From the NCBI GenBank assembly GCA_947564735.1, contig CANOEC010000036.1:1-38262 (forward strand): a stretch of 38,262 nucleotides of DNA, read 5' to 3'. Shown here piece after piece: positions 7,216 through 16,293 of this stretch. The stretch is from an uncultured Lachnospiraceae bacterium. Its GTDB lineage: Bacteria; Bacillota; Clostridia; Lachnospirales; Lachnospiraceae. Numbering within the stretch: position 1 is the stretch's first letter; every line of letters begins with the position of its first letter. The position numbers and the translations under genes were made by a program. The notes beneath the pieces are model-generated. The model was not told where the DNA came from. It made no database searches and saw nothing but the letters and a program-made list of their open reading frames with translations.

Positions 7216-9360
7216 TTAGATCACGATAAATATTTTGTTCACCATATCAGTCATAATCTGATTTAACTCGTTTATAAGAATTCTTGTGAAGTCATCACTT
7301 CCAAAAAATTCCTTAAAAGAATTCTGAAGTTTTCTCATTGCCCCATCGTATCCAGGAGTAGTGTTATAAATATTTGTAAGATACCGCTTCAATTCAGAAT
7401 TTCCGTATGACAAATTATATGCGGCACGATCAATCAATGAAGCAAATCTTGACACATCCATGAAATAATCAACATAGAACTCATATAAACGCTGAAGCGC
7501 AATATTCTTTTCTCCAAGCGCCGGATTCATGCCAGTCTCAATGTCATCACCATCCAGTAATGTTTTCAAAACATCCATAAGCACATCATCTGCAAGATTA
7601 TTTGCAGTAAAGGAAACTGCTCTGTTCTCATCAAACTCTGCAAATGAAGAAAATGTATCTGTAAGCATTCTCTTAAGAAGGCCTTTCATATTAATTGAAA
7701 AGTTACCATATACGGATGCTCTGGTTTTATGTCCAAGTCCGATAGTCAGGTTATGCCAATAAGTATATACACTCTTTCCATGAAGCCTTGGGGTATCTTC
7801 CCCAATAACATATCCATTCACAATATCTTTTTCCTCACAGAGCTTGTACTGCATCGCGTCAATCTCAGCCTTTATTTTTTCTGAATCTACAGATACCTGA
7901 ATTGACGGTTTATCTGGATCAATTGCTGTAACAAATAATGGATCCTTGACGCCTGTTGGTAAAGTATTTCTGAGAGTTTCCATTGAATAATCAACTATCT
8001 TCTCGAATAACCCTTTCGGTTCAAAGTGCCGCTTACGATCGTCACCTTCCAATGACTTCAGAATATAGCTGTCTTTTAAATACCTCATTGACAGCCAACC
8101 AACCTCTTTCTGCGGAAGCATATCAGCATATTCATTTACCATTTTTTCAAGGTCAGAAAGGACTTCCTGAATATTTTGTACATAGGTTTCTTCATCAATA
8201 TAAAGGCCACCAGTATTGCGCTTATTGATAAGGTTCTCAACCTTTCTATCAGCCTTAGTAAATAATACATAAACAGAAATATTAAGATGGCTCTTCTTCA
8301 TAAGTTCTGCCTTCTTTTCCACTAAAGCCCTACAGCACTCTGCCAAGCTGTCATCCCTATCCTCAAGGTTCAAAAGAAAAAGAATTGCATCAGCTTTACA
8401 GTTTAAAGCCGCCTCCATTGCATCCTTTGTACTTGCAGTATCAATGCCTTTCTGAGTAAGTCCCATTGTATCTCTGATGCAAAATCTAAAAGGTAACCCT
8501 GGCGATTTAATCTGTGCAGTATCGATTAGTTCCTTTCTTGGCCTACAGGCAATCGAAATATGATCAATAACAAGGCTATATGGCGCATATGGATCAAATA
8601 ATGCTTCTAATACAAATGTTCCATTGTTTTCTCCATTTAAACTATACTGAACCATTTCCTGTGAAAACACAACCTCACCGATTGAATTTTGAAGCCTCTT
8701 TTCAATAACTGCACCCATTTTATTAAGCCATTCAACATAATCTGACTTAACCGCTTCTGGCATTTCCTCGAACATTTCTTCAAAAACCAACTCGCGGACC
8801 TCTGGTAGTTTAACTTTTTTACTTTTTAACTCGTTACGGCGCTGCTTAACCTTTGTCTTAAAATCGTTATCAACCATATAATCAAGAACAGGTACAAGAG
8901 CCTCTCTAAGTTCATCAAGCGAAATATCATTTCTTATCTGGCCAAGATGGTAATGAGCTTCTTCTGGCTCAATAATCTGCTCTAACACTTTCTCATCAAA
9001 GGCCTCCATGGTGTCTTCTGTATCACAATCATTTTTACCAAACAAGTCCATAAGAACCGTAAGAATTACCATATGAATGTCCTTTGATGAATAATCTTTT
9101 TTTGTAATCTGAATTGCAAAAGTTTCCTCTTCAGAAATACGTTCATCAAAGCAAAATTCACAAGGAATTATTGTGGTTTGACTCTTTTCACCAATACCAA
9201 TCTTCATATAAGGAATCAACCGATGGTTTAATAAAAGATAAATCAATGTACTCTTTCCAGCGCCCGAAGGTGCCACTACAACTAGCTGTGGTGCGGAGCT
9301 GTGGCGCTTAAGCGCTGACAACGCTGTAACTTTATTGTTTCTAACTTCATAAAACTTCAT
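7216..9360 (-). CDS. Large P-loop GTPase, dynamin-like in motif layout
   Basis: 714 residues. The Walker A/G1 motif is APSGAGKST (30-38), a possible switch-I threonine pair lies at 62-63, the G3 motif DTMG is at 297-300 after a hydrophobic strand, and the G4 motif TKAD is at 368-371. About 230 residues of mostly helical, charged sequence (about 85-290) separate switch I from G3, unusual for small GTPases and for classical dynamins. There is no membrane span; the C-terminal 330 residues look helical and end in a hydrophobic tail (MVNKIFIVI). It stands alone with its own promoter and operator between degraded mobile DNA. Stand-alone large GTPases in such positions are sometimes defence proteins, but that is only a suggestion. 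Exact family unknown. Confidence 0.7.
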   Translation of the reverse strand: MKFYEVRNNKVTALSALKRHSSAPQLVVVAPSGAGKSTLIYLLLNHRLIPYMKIGIGEKSQTTIIPCEFCFDERISEEETFAIQITKKDYSSKDIHMVILTVLMDLFGKNDCDTEDTMEAFDEKVLEQIIEPEEAHYHLGQIRNDISLDELREALVPVLDYMVDNDFKTKVKQRRNELKSKKVKLPEVRELVFEEMFEEMPEAVKSDYVEWLNKMGAVIEKRLQNSIGEVVFSQEMVQYSLNGENNGTFVLEALFDPYAPYSLVIDHISIACRPRKELIDTAQIKSPGLPFRFCIRDTMGLTQKGIDTASTKDAMEAALNCKADAILFLLNLEDRDDSLAECCRALVEKKAELMKKSHLNISVYVLFTKADRKVENLINKRNTGGLYIDEETYVQNIQEVLSDLEKMVNEYADMLPQKEVGWLSMRYLKDSYILKSLEGDDRKRHFEPKGLFEKIVDYSMETLRNTLPTGVKDPLFVTAIDPDKPSIQVSVDSEKIKAEIDAMQYKLCEEKDIVNGYVIGEDTPRLHGKSVYTYWHNLTIGLGHKTRASVYGNFSINMKGLLKRMLTDTFSSFAEFDENRAVSFTANNLADDVLMDVLKTLLDGDDIETGMNPALGEKNIALQRLYEFYVDYFMDVSRFASLIDRAAYNLSYGNSELKRYLTNIYNTTPGYDGAMRKLQNSFKEFFGSDDFTRILINELNQIMTDMVNKIFIVI

Positions 9361-9403
9361 ATCCTTTACCTGCCCTTCACTAACCTATAGAATAAGTATT
9401 ATC

Positions 9404-9433
9404 ACTATAATATGTAACTTGGTACTTACCAAG
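9404..9433 (-). promoter_or_regulatory. Promoter and palindromic operator of the GTPase gene
   Basis: On the minus strand TTGGTA (9427-9432) and TATAGT (9404-9409) are 17 bp apart. The -35 lies inside a palindrome (9418-9433) with arms CTTGGTA and TACCAAG around two bases, so a dimeric repressor could block the promoter. The regulator is not encoded next to it. Confidence 0.55.
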
Positions 9434-10079
9434 AGTACGTGAGTCCTTCTTTCACTCAAGTAACTCTTTTGCTACCTTATGTTTCCAGTCATCAACCTTT
9501 TATCAACTCATAAAAATACCCCCTTACCAGATAGTTTTATAGCAAACTAATCCAACAAGAGGGAACAAAAAAACTGTGCATATATACACAGCAACAGTTC
9601 GTATTTCACGTTTGTCGCATATACATTTCAACGGTATTCGAAGAAACTATATAAGGATCTGATTATCAACTCATCGCCCCAATGGAACGCATCTTGTCGG
9701 TCAGTTTTCTATAGCCTTTACTGTATCAGACCTTTTCCGAAAAGTCAATATGGAATTTACATTTTTTTATTTAACAATAGCCCTTCCCCGGCCAGCCTTT
9801 TCTTTGTGAACATAAATTCCCCTTTTGAATGTTTTAACGATATGCTACAAGATTTTAACGATTACTGGCAATCGTTAAAAAGAGGTGCAAATTTGCCGGG
9901 CAGAACAACCCATGTAACGCAGCGGCAGACCAAAAAGACAGAAAACCACACTCACCAAACCCGCAAAACGCCTTATTTTCAGCCATTTCAGCATTTCCCC
10001 ATTGTATCAATTTCGTTGTTGCGATGTTCACTTATGCCTGTGGGCACATTCCAGATAAACGCCTTAAATTCCTATCGTT
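9434..10079. other. Gene-poor region with TTTTAACGAT motifs
   Basis: No convincing gene is seen over about 650 bases. The motif TTTTAACGAT occurs at 9832 and 9853, inverted at 9871-9880 and again inverted near 10074. The pair 9853-9863 and 9870-9880 forms a perfect 11-bp hairpin. A short T-tailed hairpin (9567-9591) may be a weak minus-strand terminator. Short peptide-like stretches near 9665-9720 suggest a decayed gene end but cannot be assigned. Confidence 0.4.
9853..9880. repeat. Perfect 11-bp inverted repeat
   Basis: TTTTAACGATT (9853-9863) and AATCGTTAAAA (9870-9880) flank six bases. Further half-copies lie 21 bp to the left and about 200 bp to the right, so it may be an operator or recombinase site. 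Confidence 0.5.
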
Positions 10080-10111
10080 AAAAAATGCACCCAAACTTAT
10101 GCTTGGGTGCA
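10080..10111 (-). terminator. Rho-independent terminator downstream of the zinc-ribbon gene
   Basis: On the minus strand TGCACCCAA pairs perfectly with TTGGGTGCA across an 8-base loop and is followed by six T. It lies about 120 bases beyond the zinc-ribbon gene and is the likely end of that transcript. Confidence 0.8.
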
Positions 10112-10180
10112 TTGTATCAAATTGTGATACGCAAGCCAGTAAGAGGATATGCCAACAAATATTTATAGATAATTTAATGC

Positions 10181-10232
10181 AGATTCCTCATAAATATTTA
10201 AGCCATAAGGTTCAAATACTTATGAGGAATCT
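10181..10232 (-). repeat. Long stem-loop overlapping a stop codon
   Basis: AGATTCCTCATAA (10181-10193) pairs with TTATGAGGAATCT (10220-10232), and the stem extends six more pairs on the minus-strand RNA if two U-G pairs are allowed. The stem begins within the stop codon of the zinc-ribbon gene. No T run follows, so it is more likely a 3' stabiliser than a terminator. Confidence 0.5.
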
Positions 10233-11035
10233 CAAAAGATTTCATCTTCTTGCTCAAAATATTCCAGCAAAGAAAAATACAGTTCTTCTGGACGGTCTGG
10301 TAGGCAATCATCATAACTAGAAATATCCTGCACTGTATGATTGCTATATTCCACCTGCACCCTCCATGTCGGGCTGCCCTCTGGTTCATTTATCATGTCT
10401 TCTGTATCTTCTTCCAAATCTTCCATTTCAAAGCGATATTCTGGAAGTAAATCTATCAGAAAATCATCCTGATCTGGAAGCAAAGAGTAATCCTGTTCCC
10501 ACATAAAGATTTCCAATGTATGCACGATATACCGTAGCAGCTTAGCCATCTGCCCGCCCTCCAGAGTGACGGACTGCTCCCCGATGTCTGCATGAAAGTC
10601 TGTCATAGTCAGGACACGGCTTCTCCGGTCAATGATAAAACGTCGGTCTGCCATTTCCATATCACCATACCCGTCATATACCTCTGTATGCACTTCAAAA
10701 GACAACGTATTGATGACAAGCTGCTTTTTCATGGCATTGCGCTCTGCATGGGGAAAGCATACATTGTAGACCTCCCTTGCCGTGTCTGCCACTTCGGGGC
10801 TTTTATCGTGCATTTTAGCTTGCAGCCATTTCTTATCGCTGTCTGAAAGACGCCGCATCGGGAAACTCATCAATCGGTTCATATCCATTGCCTCCGCTTT
10901 TTCGGCGGCGCTTAAACGGGAACAGGCTTTGCAGATATGGGCTGCACGGCCTTTCCCGGAAAACTTTTCATTTGCCTTGTACTCGCCACATATTTTACAA
11001 TAATGCCCATGCGGGCGGTTCTTCTTTTTCGACAT
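10232..11035 (-). CDS. Zinc-ribbon protein of unknown function
   Basis: 267 residues from the ATG at 11035, chosen because GGAGGAG lies 8 bases upstream. The N-terminus is basic (MSKKKNRPHGH) and is followed by two CxxC pairs, CKIC and CKAC, about 24 residues apart, which should bind one zinc and suggest nucleic-acid or protein contact. The remainder has no known motif; it has an acidic helical stretch (MEDLEEDTEDMINEPEG) and a strongly acidic C-terminus (EYFEQEDEIF). Similar zinc-ribbon proteins occur in Lachnospiraceae genomes and mobile elements, but I know no function. It is a single-gene unit closed by the stem at 10181 and the terminator at 10080. Confidence 0.75.
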   Translation of the reverse strand: MSKKKNRPHGHYCKICGEYKANEKFSGKGRAAHICKACSRLSAAEKAEAMDMNRLMSFPMRRLSDSDKKWLQAKMHDKSPEVADTAREVYNVCFPHAERNAMKKQLVINTLSFEVHTEVYDGYGDMEMADRRFIIDRRSRVLTMTDFHADIGEQSVTLEGGQMAKLLRYIVHTLEIFMWEQDYSLLPDQDDFLIDLLPEYRFEMEDLEEDTEDMINEPEGSPTWRVQVEYSNHTVQDISSYDDCLPDRPEELYFSLLEYFEQEDEIF

Positions 11036-11155
11036 ATTAGGCTCCTCCATTTCCACCTCTTATTATACTGTGGATCAGGGAAACCGCAAAGAATATCATG
11101 GATTTTTCATAGATTATTTATATCTACATTCCCCAGACTGACAAAAGCAACAGAC

Positions 11156-11205
11156 AAAAAACAGGCTTCCCATACCCACGTTTTGAATGGGTAAGGAAGC
11201 CTGTT
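11156..11205 (-). terminator. Strong terminator at the end of the ICE operon
   Basis: AACAGGCTTCC (11160-11170) pairs with GGAAGCCTGTT (11195-11205), and an inner stem ACCCA/TGGGT extends it. On the minus strand six T follow directly. On the plus strand a TTTTCATTTT tail follows, so it may work both ways. It marks the downstream end of the long minus-strand operon. Confidence 0.85.
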
Positions 11206-11216
11206 TTCATTTTAGA

Positions 11217-11423
11217 CTATTCTGCTTCAATCAGTTCAAGCTGTCCAAATTCTTCATCGGTCATGTTCCGCAGCTTTCCGATTATCCTGCCAGACAGTTC
11301 CACCATATCCGTATCATCAAGGTAAGGCAAGGCTTTTTCAATATCCGCTATGACCTCGCCCCTGCTCTCTCCTGCAAATATGCAGATTAAATTTGCTTCT
11401 TCCACGGTAAAATTATGTTTCAT
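11217..11423 (-). CDS. Transposon-transfer assisting protein (TTRAP family)
   Basis: 68 residues, the normal length of the family. It shows the pattern NFTVEEANLICIFAGESRGEVI, then a central helix pair and MTDEEFGQLELIEAE. These small acidic proteins are named for their constant presence in conjugative transposons; their molecular action is not established. Its ATG follows the stop of the large polyvalent gene by four bases, with GGAT between, so translation is coupled. The operon terminator follows at once. Confidence 0.8.
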   Translation of the reverse strand: MKHNFTVEEANLICIFAGESRGEVIADIEKALPYLDDTDMVELSGRIIGKLRNMTDEEFGQLELIEAE

Positions 11424-11427
11424 ATCC

Positions 11428-14400
11428 TTACATCTCCCTCTGGTTATTTTTTATGTTTTCCTGTGCTTCACGGTCTTTTCCCTGACCGGAAACAAGCGCC
11501 TTTTTCTCTGCAAGGCGGGCTTTTAAGGAAGCCTTTGCCGCAGGGTGCTCCTGCTCTTTTTTATTTTCTTCCTTCTGCGCCTTTTCCCCTGCACCGTTAT
11601 TCAGCACATTATCGACCATGTTGTAGTTCTGTTCTTCTATTTCCTCAATCTTGGCAAGGGGCTTGTACTCTGTCAGTTTTTTAAGGAGCTCCATAGCCTT
11701 CTTTTGTTCCGGTTCTGTTCCCACTGAAAACACATCAACAAGCCACAGTGCAATGTCATGGGTATCTCTCTGATTTAAGGCTTCTGCAATCTCTGATACA
11801 TTCTCCGTCATGCTCTGGGAATTGTCACGGTAAAGAGCGGTATCATAATCATATATAAAACGGTCAATCTCTACCGCAAACTGTTCTGCAGGTGTCAGAT
11901 CAGGCATACGCTTCTCCCATACTTTCGCTTCAAATCCCTCGCTCATCCGTCCGTCTATCTCCATCTCCGGCAGCTTTGCCACAAGCTCCGCAATCACTTC
12001 CATTGCCTGCGGATTTTCCTTGATATCAGGGATATACTCTAAAATATCCAGGTCAATCCGATTCCCGGTTAAAATATCAATCCCCACATCCTCAAATGCC
12101 TCCGTTCCCGGTGTATGGATATTGACTCCGATTGCAGGGATACCATTCATTCGCTCTGGCGGTATCTGTTTCCAGATTGCGACAGCTTCCTCCACTGTAG
12201 GGATATTCTCATAAAATTCGCCTAAATTGTGGAACTCACCGCACTCCGCAACCGTCAGCGTTACTTCTGGTTCTGTTTGCTCCGGGAACAGGCTTTTTTT
12301 CTTTTCTTTTTGTTTTTCCTCTCTGGAAATGCTGGCGGCCTGGTCTTTCTCCCTTGCTTCACGCATCCCCTCCAGATAGTCCTCCACCTGCGGAAGATAT
12401 GTTTCAAGGCTTCCCGTCCTCTGTGCTGTGATCGGGTTAATATCTACCTTTACCCCGCCGATATGAAGCCCGTTCTCATTAAATGTATCAAACAGCACAT
12501 CTTCACGCTCATTTGTGGAAAGCTCCACTACCACATCAAGGTCAGAGCCTTCCTGCTCCAATCCCCGGCATCGGCTCCCGACTACTGCCACATCCACAAT
12601 CTCCGCATCTATGCCGGATTCCTCTAATTTTGCCTGCACATGGCATTTTACGGTTTCCTCGATCTCTGCCGGGTTCATTTCACTGATTTCATGGAACAGC
12701 TCATTCGTCTTTGCCTTAAAATCTGCCACCACATCACTCTGCGGCTCGATACGCTCTGCTTCTTCTACCTTTTCCATCAATCCATCATAATCAATCGGTA
12801 TCAGTTCGTCACCGTCACGGATATTCCCCCTTGCGCCATTGTCAAAAGGAATGATCTTCAAATCCTCAATTATGTCATTAAGGGCTTCCCTGATACCCAT
12901 ATCAGGATTGTCATACACACCACCGTCTATCACCTTATAATCTGTCCCCATAATGGAATAGTCATAGCCGCCCTCCGTTTCCTGTATGCTGATGTATCGG
13001 TCTGCGATCTGGAAGGCAAGCTCCGTTTCCCGCTCCCCTGCTAAAGACTTTTTCATTTCTGCAAGCACCTGATCCTTTTCATCTCCCAGGTCTATAATCT
13101 CATCTTCATCCTCCATATCCTCAAATTGCAGGGTTTCCGCTGACTTCTCCGGCTCTTCCTGTTCTGGCTCTTCTTTTGCCTGCTCTGCTTCTGGCTGCTC
13201 CGCCTGCTCTGTCCGTTCCATTTCCGACTTCTGGACATCATGTCCAGAAGTGTCCTGCACATTCTCCTGCTCCACGGACATTTCTTTTTCCTGTTCCAAT
13301 ACTTCCCTGCGGAACATGCCAATAAAGCCGTCCAAAACTGCCGGGTGGCTGCTCACGATCAGCTCACGGTTCATATCTATTCCATGCACGATATTTTCAG
13401 AAATGGGAAACTCCGATGCCCATGCCTTATTATCCCTTGAAAAACGCCCGTCCCATGATTCCTTCTGAATCGTATTGGCAAGAATAAATGCCATGCGCTC
13501 TGAACCATACTGCTCCGCCAGAGGCTTTACAATATCATGATTTAAGTGCATACCGTCAAAATTCTGCCGGATTGTTTCCTCAATCGCTCCCTTACATTCC
13601 CTGTCAAATTTGTGGGATTCCATATATACGTCCACTTCCCCATGATCGGCTGCATAACTCAGGGTATGCCCATAGAAATCAGGATAAGGTTTCTGTCCGG
13701 TTTCCGGCTTCTGGACATCATGTCCAGAAGTGTCTTTCGATTCTTCCAGCCCGGCCTTTTCCATATCCTGCCCCTTTATGCCCTCCAATGCCCTTGTAAA
13801 ATGCAAAAGCTCGGTAAAACCATAAGAATCTACAAAGTGTGCGCTGTTCTTCCCGTCCTCATGCAGCACTACAATATCACTGACGGAAAGGGAATGTCCT
13901 CTGTAATCTGCCGGGTGGTCTATATTGAATTTCTCAAAAATGGCATTCAGCTTCCCTCTCTGCTCCTGCCCTTTTATGTCTGAAAGCTCCCCCGTATAGA
14001 CGAGGTTGTAGTTTCCCGGCTGAATTTCCTTATAATCGTCTGACAAAATGTTTCTTCTCAACAGCTCCGCTGTCCCTGCGAAATAGAAATCCCGAAGCTC
14101 TGGATTGTCTTTTAACTGATAGATGCCATACTTGTCCGTGCTGCCATATAAAAGCTGCGCTTCCTTTTCCGGTGCGCTCTCAGCAAGTTCACTCTGCATT
14201 TCCCGGTAATCCCTCTCATTTTCCCAATCTTTCTTTTCTATGCCGAAGATACCCTCATACTCCGTGATCTGTTCCTCCCCCTCTATCAAGGTTTCCGAAC
14301 CGTCCTCATGGAGCTGGTACACAGGCAGGTCATGGGCGAATAGTTCTAATGCCGTTTCTTTTGTAAGCGGCAGCATTTCCTCCCATGTATAGCCGTATTC

Positions 14401-16152
14401 CTCCATTTCCCACAAACCGATCATAGGGTCAGGAAGTGCGTCTATCTCCGCCTGTGCGTCAATGACCGCAAGGGCAGCTCCCTGGTTGCCTTCTGTTTCC
14501 TCATAATAGATATGTTCCGCAAGCTCCCTTGTCTTTTCCATATGATTCAGCTTGAAAGCATAATTGACGATAAGATTACGCTCATCATCGGAAAAAGCTG
14601 TCCTGGCAAATTCCAAGCGGTTGATAATACCCTCTGCCTGCTGTACAGGGGAAAGGTGGTGCATCATCACTACTTCTTTTTTATGAAGGTCAATTTCAAA
14701 ATCATTAAACTGCGGCATTCCGGAATTTCTGCCGCCGCTGACTATGATAGGGATATAGTCAGCCCCATAGCTTTCCAGACAGTCACGGATATTCTTCCTG
14801 TCCTTCTGTTCCAGTTTTGTGAGCGCCGCCATGATCTCCTGCACTTCCTCCGGTGTCTTGTTGGTAATGCGCTCCACCTCAAAACCGTCAGCATGGCTAA
14901 TCCTTAAAATCACATCATCCGCCCCGATAGGCTCTTTTGCTCTCTCGTTCCATGCCATTTCCGCCTTTAGGTCAGTTACCTCGTTTGTATCTGTATTATA
15001 CCGGACATCAAGGTGGTACTCGCCAAATTCCCTTGTCCCCTCATTGGCAATCTCCGTAACCCATGCGCCCCTGCTTTCCAGATATGCAGCTACACTCAGC
15101 CTGTCATCGTCATTCATGGCAGAGAGGGCTTCCACAATCTCCGCCGCATCCATGCCTCTGACGCTGACAAGGCTGTACTCGGTGAGGTCACTGTTCTGAA
15201 TCAGCAGAAGGCTCTCTTTTTCCTGCTCCTGCATGATCTCCCGGTCACGCCGCAATTCCTGGAGCTGCCCCTCAATGCCCGTAATCAGCTCTGATGCGGT
15301 TCTGCGGATTGTGTCAAGGGAAGATTTCAGTTCCTTCATGTCACGTCCTGATGACCACCCCGCAATATATCCAAAGGAATATTCCGATGTGTCTATCCCG
15401 AAGTGGCTGCAGACCGTGAAGGCAATGCTCTCAGCTTCCACCTCTTTCGTATTCCGGTCTTTTGCCGGCGCAAGAATATCGCTGTCTACTTCCTTACTGT
15501 GCAGCATGGAATGTGCGGTTTCATGCACCATTGTTTTCAGTGTCTGGCTCTCGCTCATGCCCTCCTGCACCCCGATCCGGTTCTCCGTGGGGCTGAAAAA
15601 TCCCTTTGAACTGCCGGGAATAGCCTCAAAACTGACAGGGGCAGGCGCAACATAAGTGACTGCCTTGATAAAGTCCTCATAGCCCTCCACCGTGGATAAC
15701 AGCTCCTTTGTTTCCAGTTCCGGGATAGGCTCTCCGTCCGTCTGTGATACGTCAAACACAGATACCGCACGAAAAGCGGGGATTTTTACCTCGACTTCCT
15801 CCGTCTGCGGCATACCTTCCTTGTCAAGCATGACCTCCCCGGTCACAGGGTCTAACTTATCCCGTTCCTCTTTGATGATATAGGGGGCAGGGGCAAGGAT
15901 ACGGATTCCCTTTTCCCCTTTGTTCACATGGCGGTTAAAATTCCTCTGCCATGCCTTGAAACCTGCGACTAAACTGGCTTCGGGCTTCTGCATGGCAATC
16001 AGGAGCGTGTTATTGACACTATAATTATGGAACTTTGACATAGTGGAAAGATAGCTTTTGTACTTCTCGCTCTCAAAAAGCTCTTTTAAGCCTTCCTCCA
16101 GTTTGTCAGTGATCTCTTTTACTTTCTGCTTTTCTGTTTTTGCATCTGCCAT
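11428..16152 (-). CDS. Polyvalent ICE protein: ArdC-like, metallopeptidase, DUF3849 and nucleotidyltransferase parts
   Basis: 1,574 residues. The ATG at 16152 is chosen for the GAAAGGATTG site before it; the frame is open 32 codons further. Residues 1-130 resemble the ArdC N-terminal ssDNA-binding domain (YSVNNTLLIAMQKPEAS, VNKGEKGIRILAP). A zinc peptidase motif HETAH (210-214) and a glutamate-rich segment (EVEAES, 237-242) follow. The middle holds YodL-like and DUF3849-like segments (NFDGMHLNHDIVKPLAEQYG). Near 1190-1215 a nucleotidyltransferase signature, GSRCRG then SDLDVVVE, is intact. Such multi-domain proteins travel with conjugative DNA and are thought to shield it in the recipient. 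Two copies of the SGHDVQK palindrome insert lie in acidic linkers near residues 810 and 970. Confidence 0.85.
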   Translation of the reverse strand: MADAKTEKQKVKEITDKLEEGLKELFESEKYKSYLSTMSKFHNYSVNNTLLIAMQKPEASLVAGFKAWQRNFNRHVNKGEKGIRILAPAPYIIKEERDKLDPVTGEVMLDKEGMPQTEEVEVKIPAFRAVSVFDVSQTDGEPIPELETKELLSTVEGYEDFIKAVTYVAPAPVSFEAIPGSSKGFFSPTENRIGVQEGMSESQTLKTMVHETAHSMLHSKEVDSDILAPAKDRNTKEVEAESIAFTVCSHFGIDTSEYSFGYIAGWSSGRDMKELKSSLDTIRRTASELITGIEGQLQELRRDREIMQEQEKESLLLIQNSDLTEYSLVSVRGMDAAEIVEALSAMNDDDRLSVAAYLESRGAWVTEIANEGTREFGEYHLDVRYNTDTNEVTDLKAEMAWNERAKEPIGADDVILRISHADGFEVERITNKTPEEVQEIMAALTKLEQKDRKNIRDCLESYGADYIPIIVSGGRNSGMPQFNDFEIDLHKKEVVMMHHLSPVQQAEGIINRLEFARTAFSDDERNLIVNYAFKLNHMEKTRELAEHIYYEETEGNQGAALAVIDAQAEIDALPDPMIGLWEMEEYGYTWEEMLPLTKETALELFAHDLPVYQLHEDGSETLIEGEEQITEYEGIFGIEKKDWENERDYREMQSELAESAPEKEAQLLYGSTDKYGIYQLKDNPELRDFYFAGTAELLRRNILSDDYKEIQPGNYNLVYTGELSDIKGQEQRGKLNAIFEKFNIDHPADYRGHSLSVSDIVVLHEDGKNSAHFVDSYGFTELLHFTRALEGIKGQDMEKAGLEESKDTSGHDVQKPETGQKPYPDFYGHTLSYAADHGEVDVYMESHKFDRECKGAIEETIRQNFDGMHLNHDIVKPLAEQYGSERMAFILANTIQKESWDGRFSRDNKAWASEFPISENIVHGIDMNRELIVSSHPAVLDGFIGMFRREVLEQEKEMSVEQENVQDTSGHDVQKSEMERTEQAEQPEAEQAKEEPEQEEPEKSAETLQFEDMEDEDEIIDLGDEKDQVLAEMKKSLAGERETELAFQIADRYISIQETEGGYDYSIMGTDYKVIDGGVYDNPDMGIREALNDIIEDLKIIPFDNGARGNIRDGDELIPIDYDGLMEKVEEAERIEPQSDVVADFKAKTNELFHEISEMNPAEIEETVKCHVQAKLEESGIDAEIVDVAVVGSRCRGLEQEGSDLDVVVELSTNEREDVLFDTFNENGLHIGGVKVDINPITAQRTGSLETYLPQVEDYLEGMREAREKDQAASISREEKQKEKKKSLFPEQTEPEVTLTVAECGEFHNLGEFYENIPTVEEAVAIWKQIPPERMNGIPAIGVNIHTPGTEAFEDVGIDILTGNRIDLDILEYIPDIKENPQAMEVIAELVAKLPEMEIDGRMSEGFEAKVWEKRMPDLTPAEQFAVEIDRFIYDYDTALYRDNSQSMTENVSEIAEALNQRDTHDIALWLVDVFSVGTEPEQKKAMELLKKLTEYKPLAKIEEIEEQNYNMVDNVLNNGAGEKAQKEENKKEQEHPAAKASLKARLAEKKALVSGQGKDREAQENIKNNQREM
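13227..13251. repeat. In-frame palindromic element, copy 1
   Basis: A 25-bp perfect palindrome with arms ACTTCTGGACAT and ATGTCCAGAAGT around a central C. On the minus strand it encodes TSGHDVQK within an acidic, Gln/Glu-rich linker of the polyvalent protein. Confidence 0.85.
13709..13729. repeat. In-frame palindromic element, copy 2
   Basis: The same 21-bp palindrome (arms TTCTGGACAT and ATGTCCAGAA), again read as TSGHDVQKPE in the polyvalent protein, just before the DUF3849-like segment. Confidence 0.85.
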
Positions 16153-16221
16153 ATTTTCAATCCTTTCTCTGCAATATAAAAAAAGACAATCCGTATAGAC
16201 TGCCTTTCTCCCTGAAAACAG

Positions 16222-16263
16222 AAAAAGCAACGAACCGTTTTTCTTCAAAACTCAGTTCGTTGC
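16222..16263 (-). terminator. Terminator of the PD-(D/E)XK nuclease gene
   Basis: GCAACGAAC (16227-16235) and GTTCGTTGC (16255-16263) pair perfectly across 19 bases, and on the minus strand five T follow. It lies between the nuclease stop and the polyvalent start. Confidence 0.75.
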
Positions 16264-16293
16264 TTCACTGCATTTGTTATTAAGTTACTGTAA

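Noticed and set aside
9665-9720. Short peptide-like stretch ending KLTDKMRSIGAMS
   Set aside because: It may be the end of a lost gene, but it is too short and has an upstream stop, so no family can be named.
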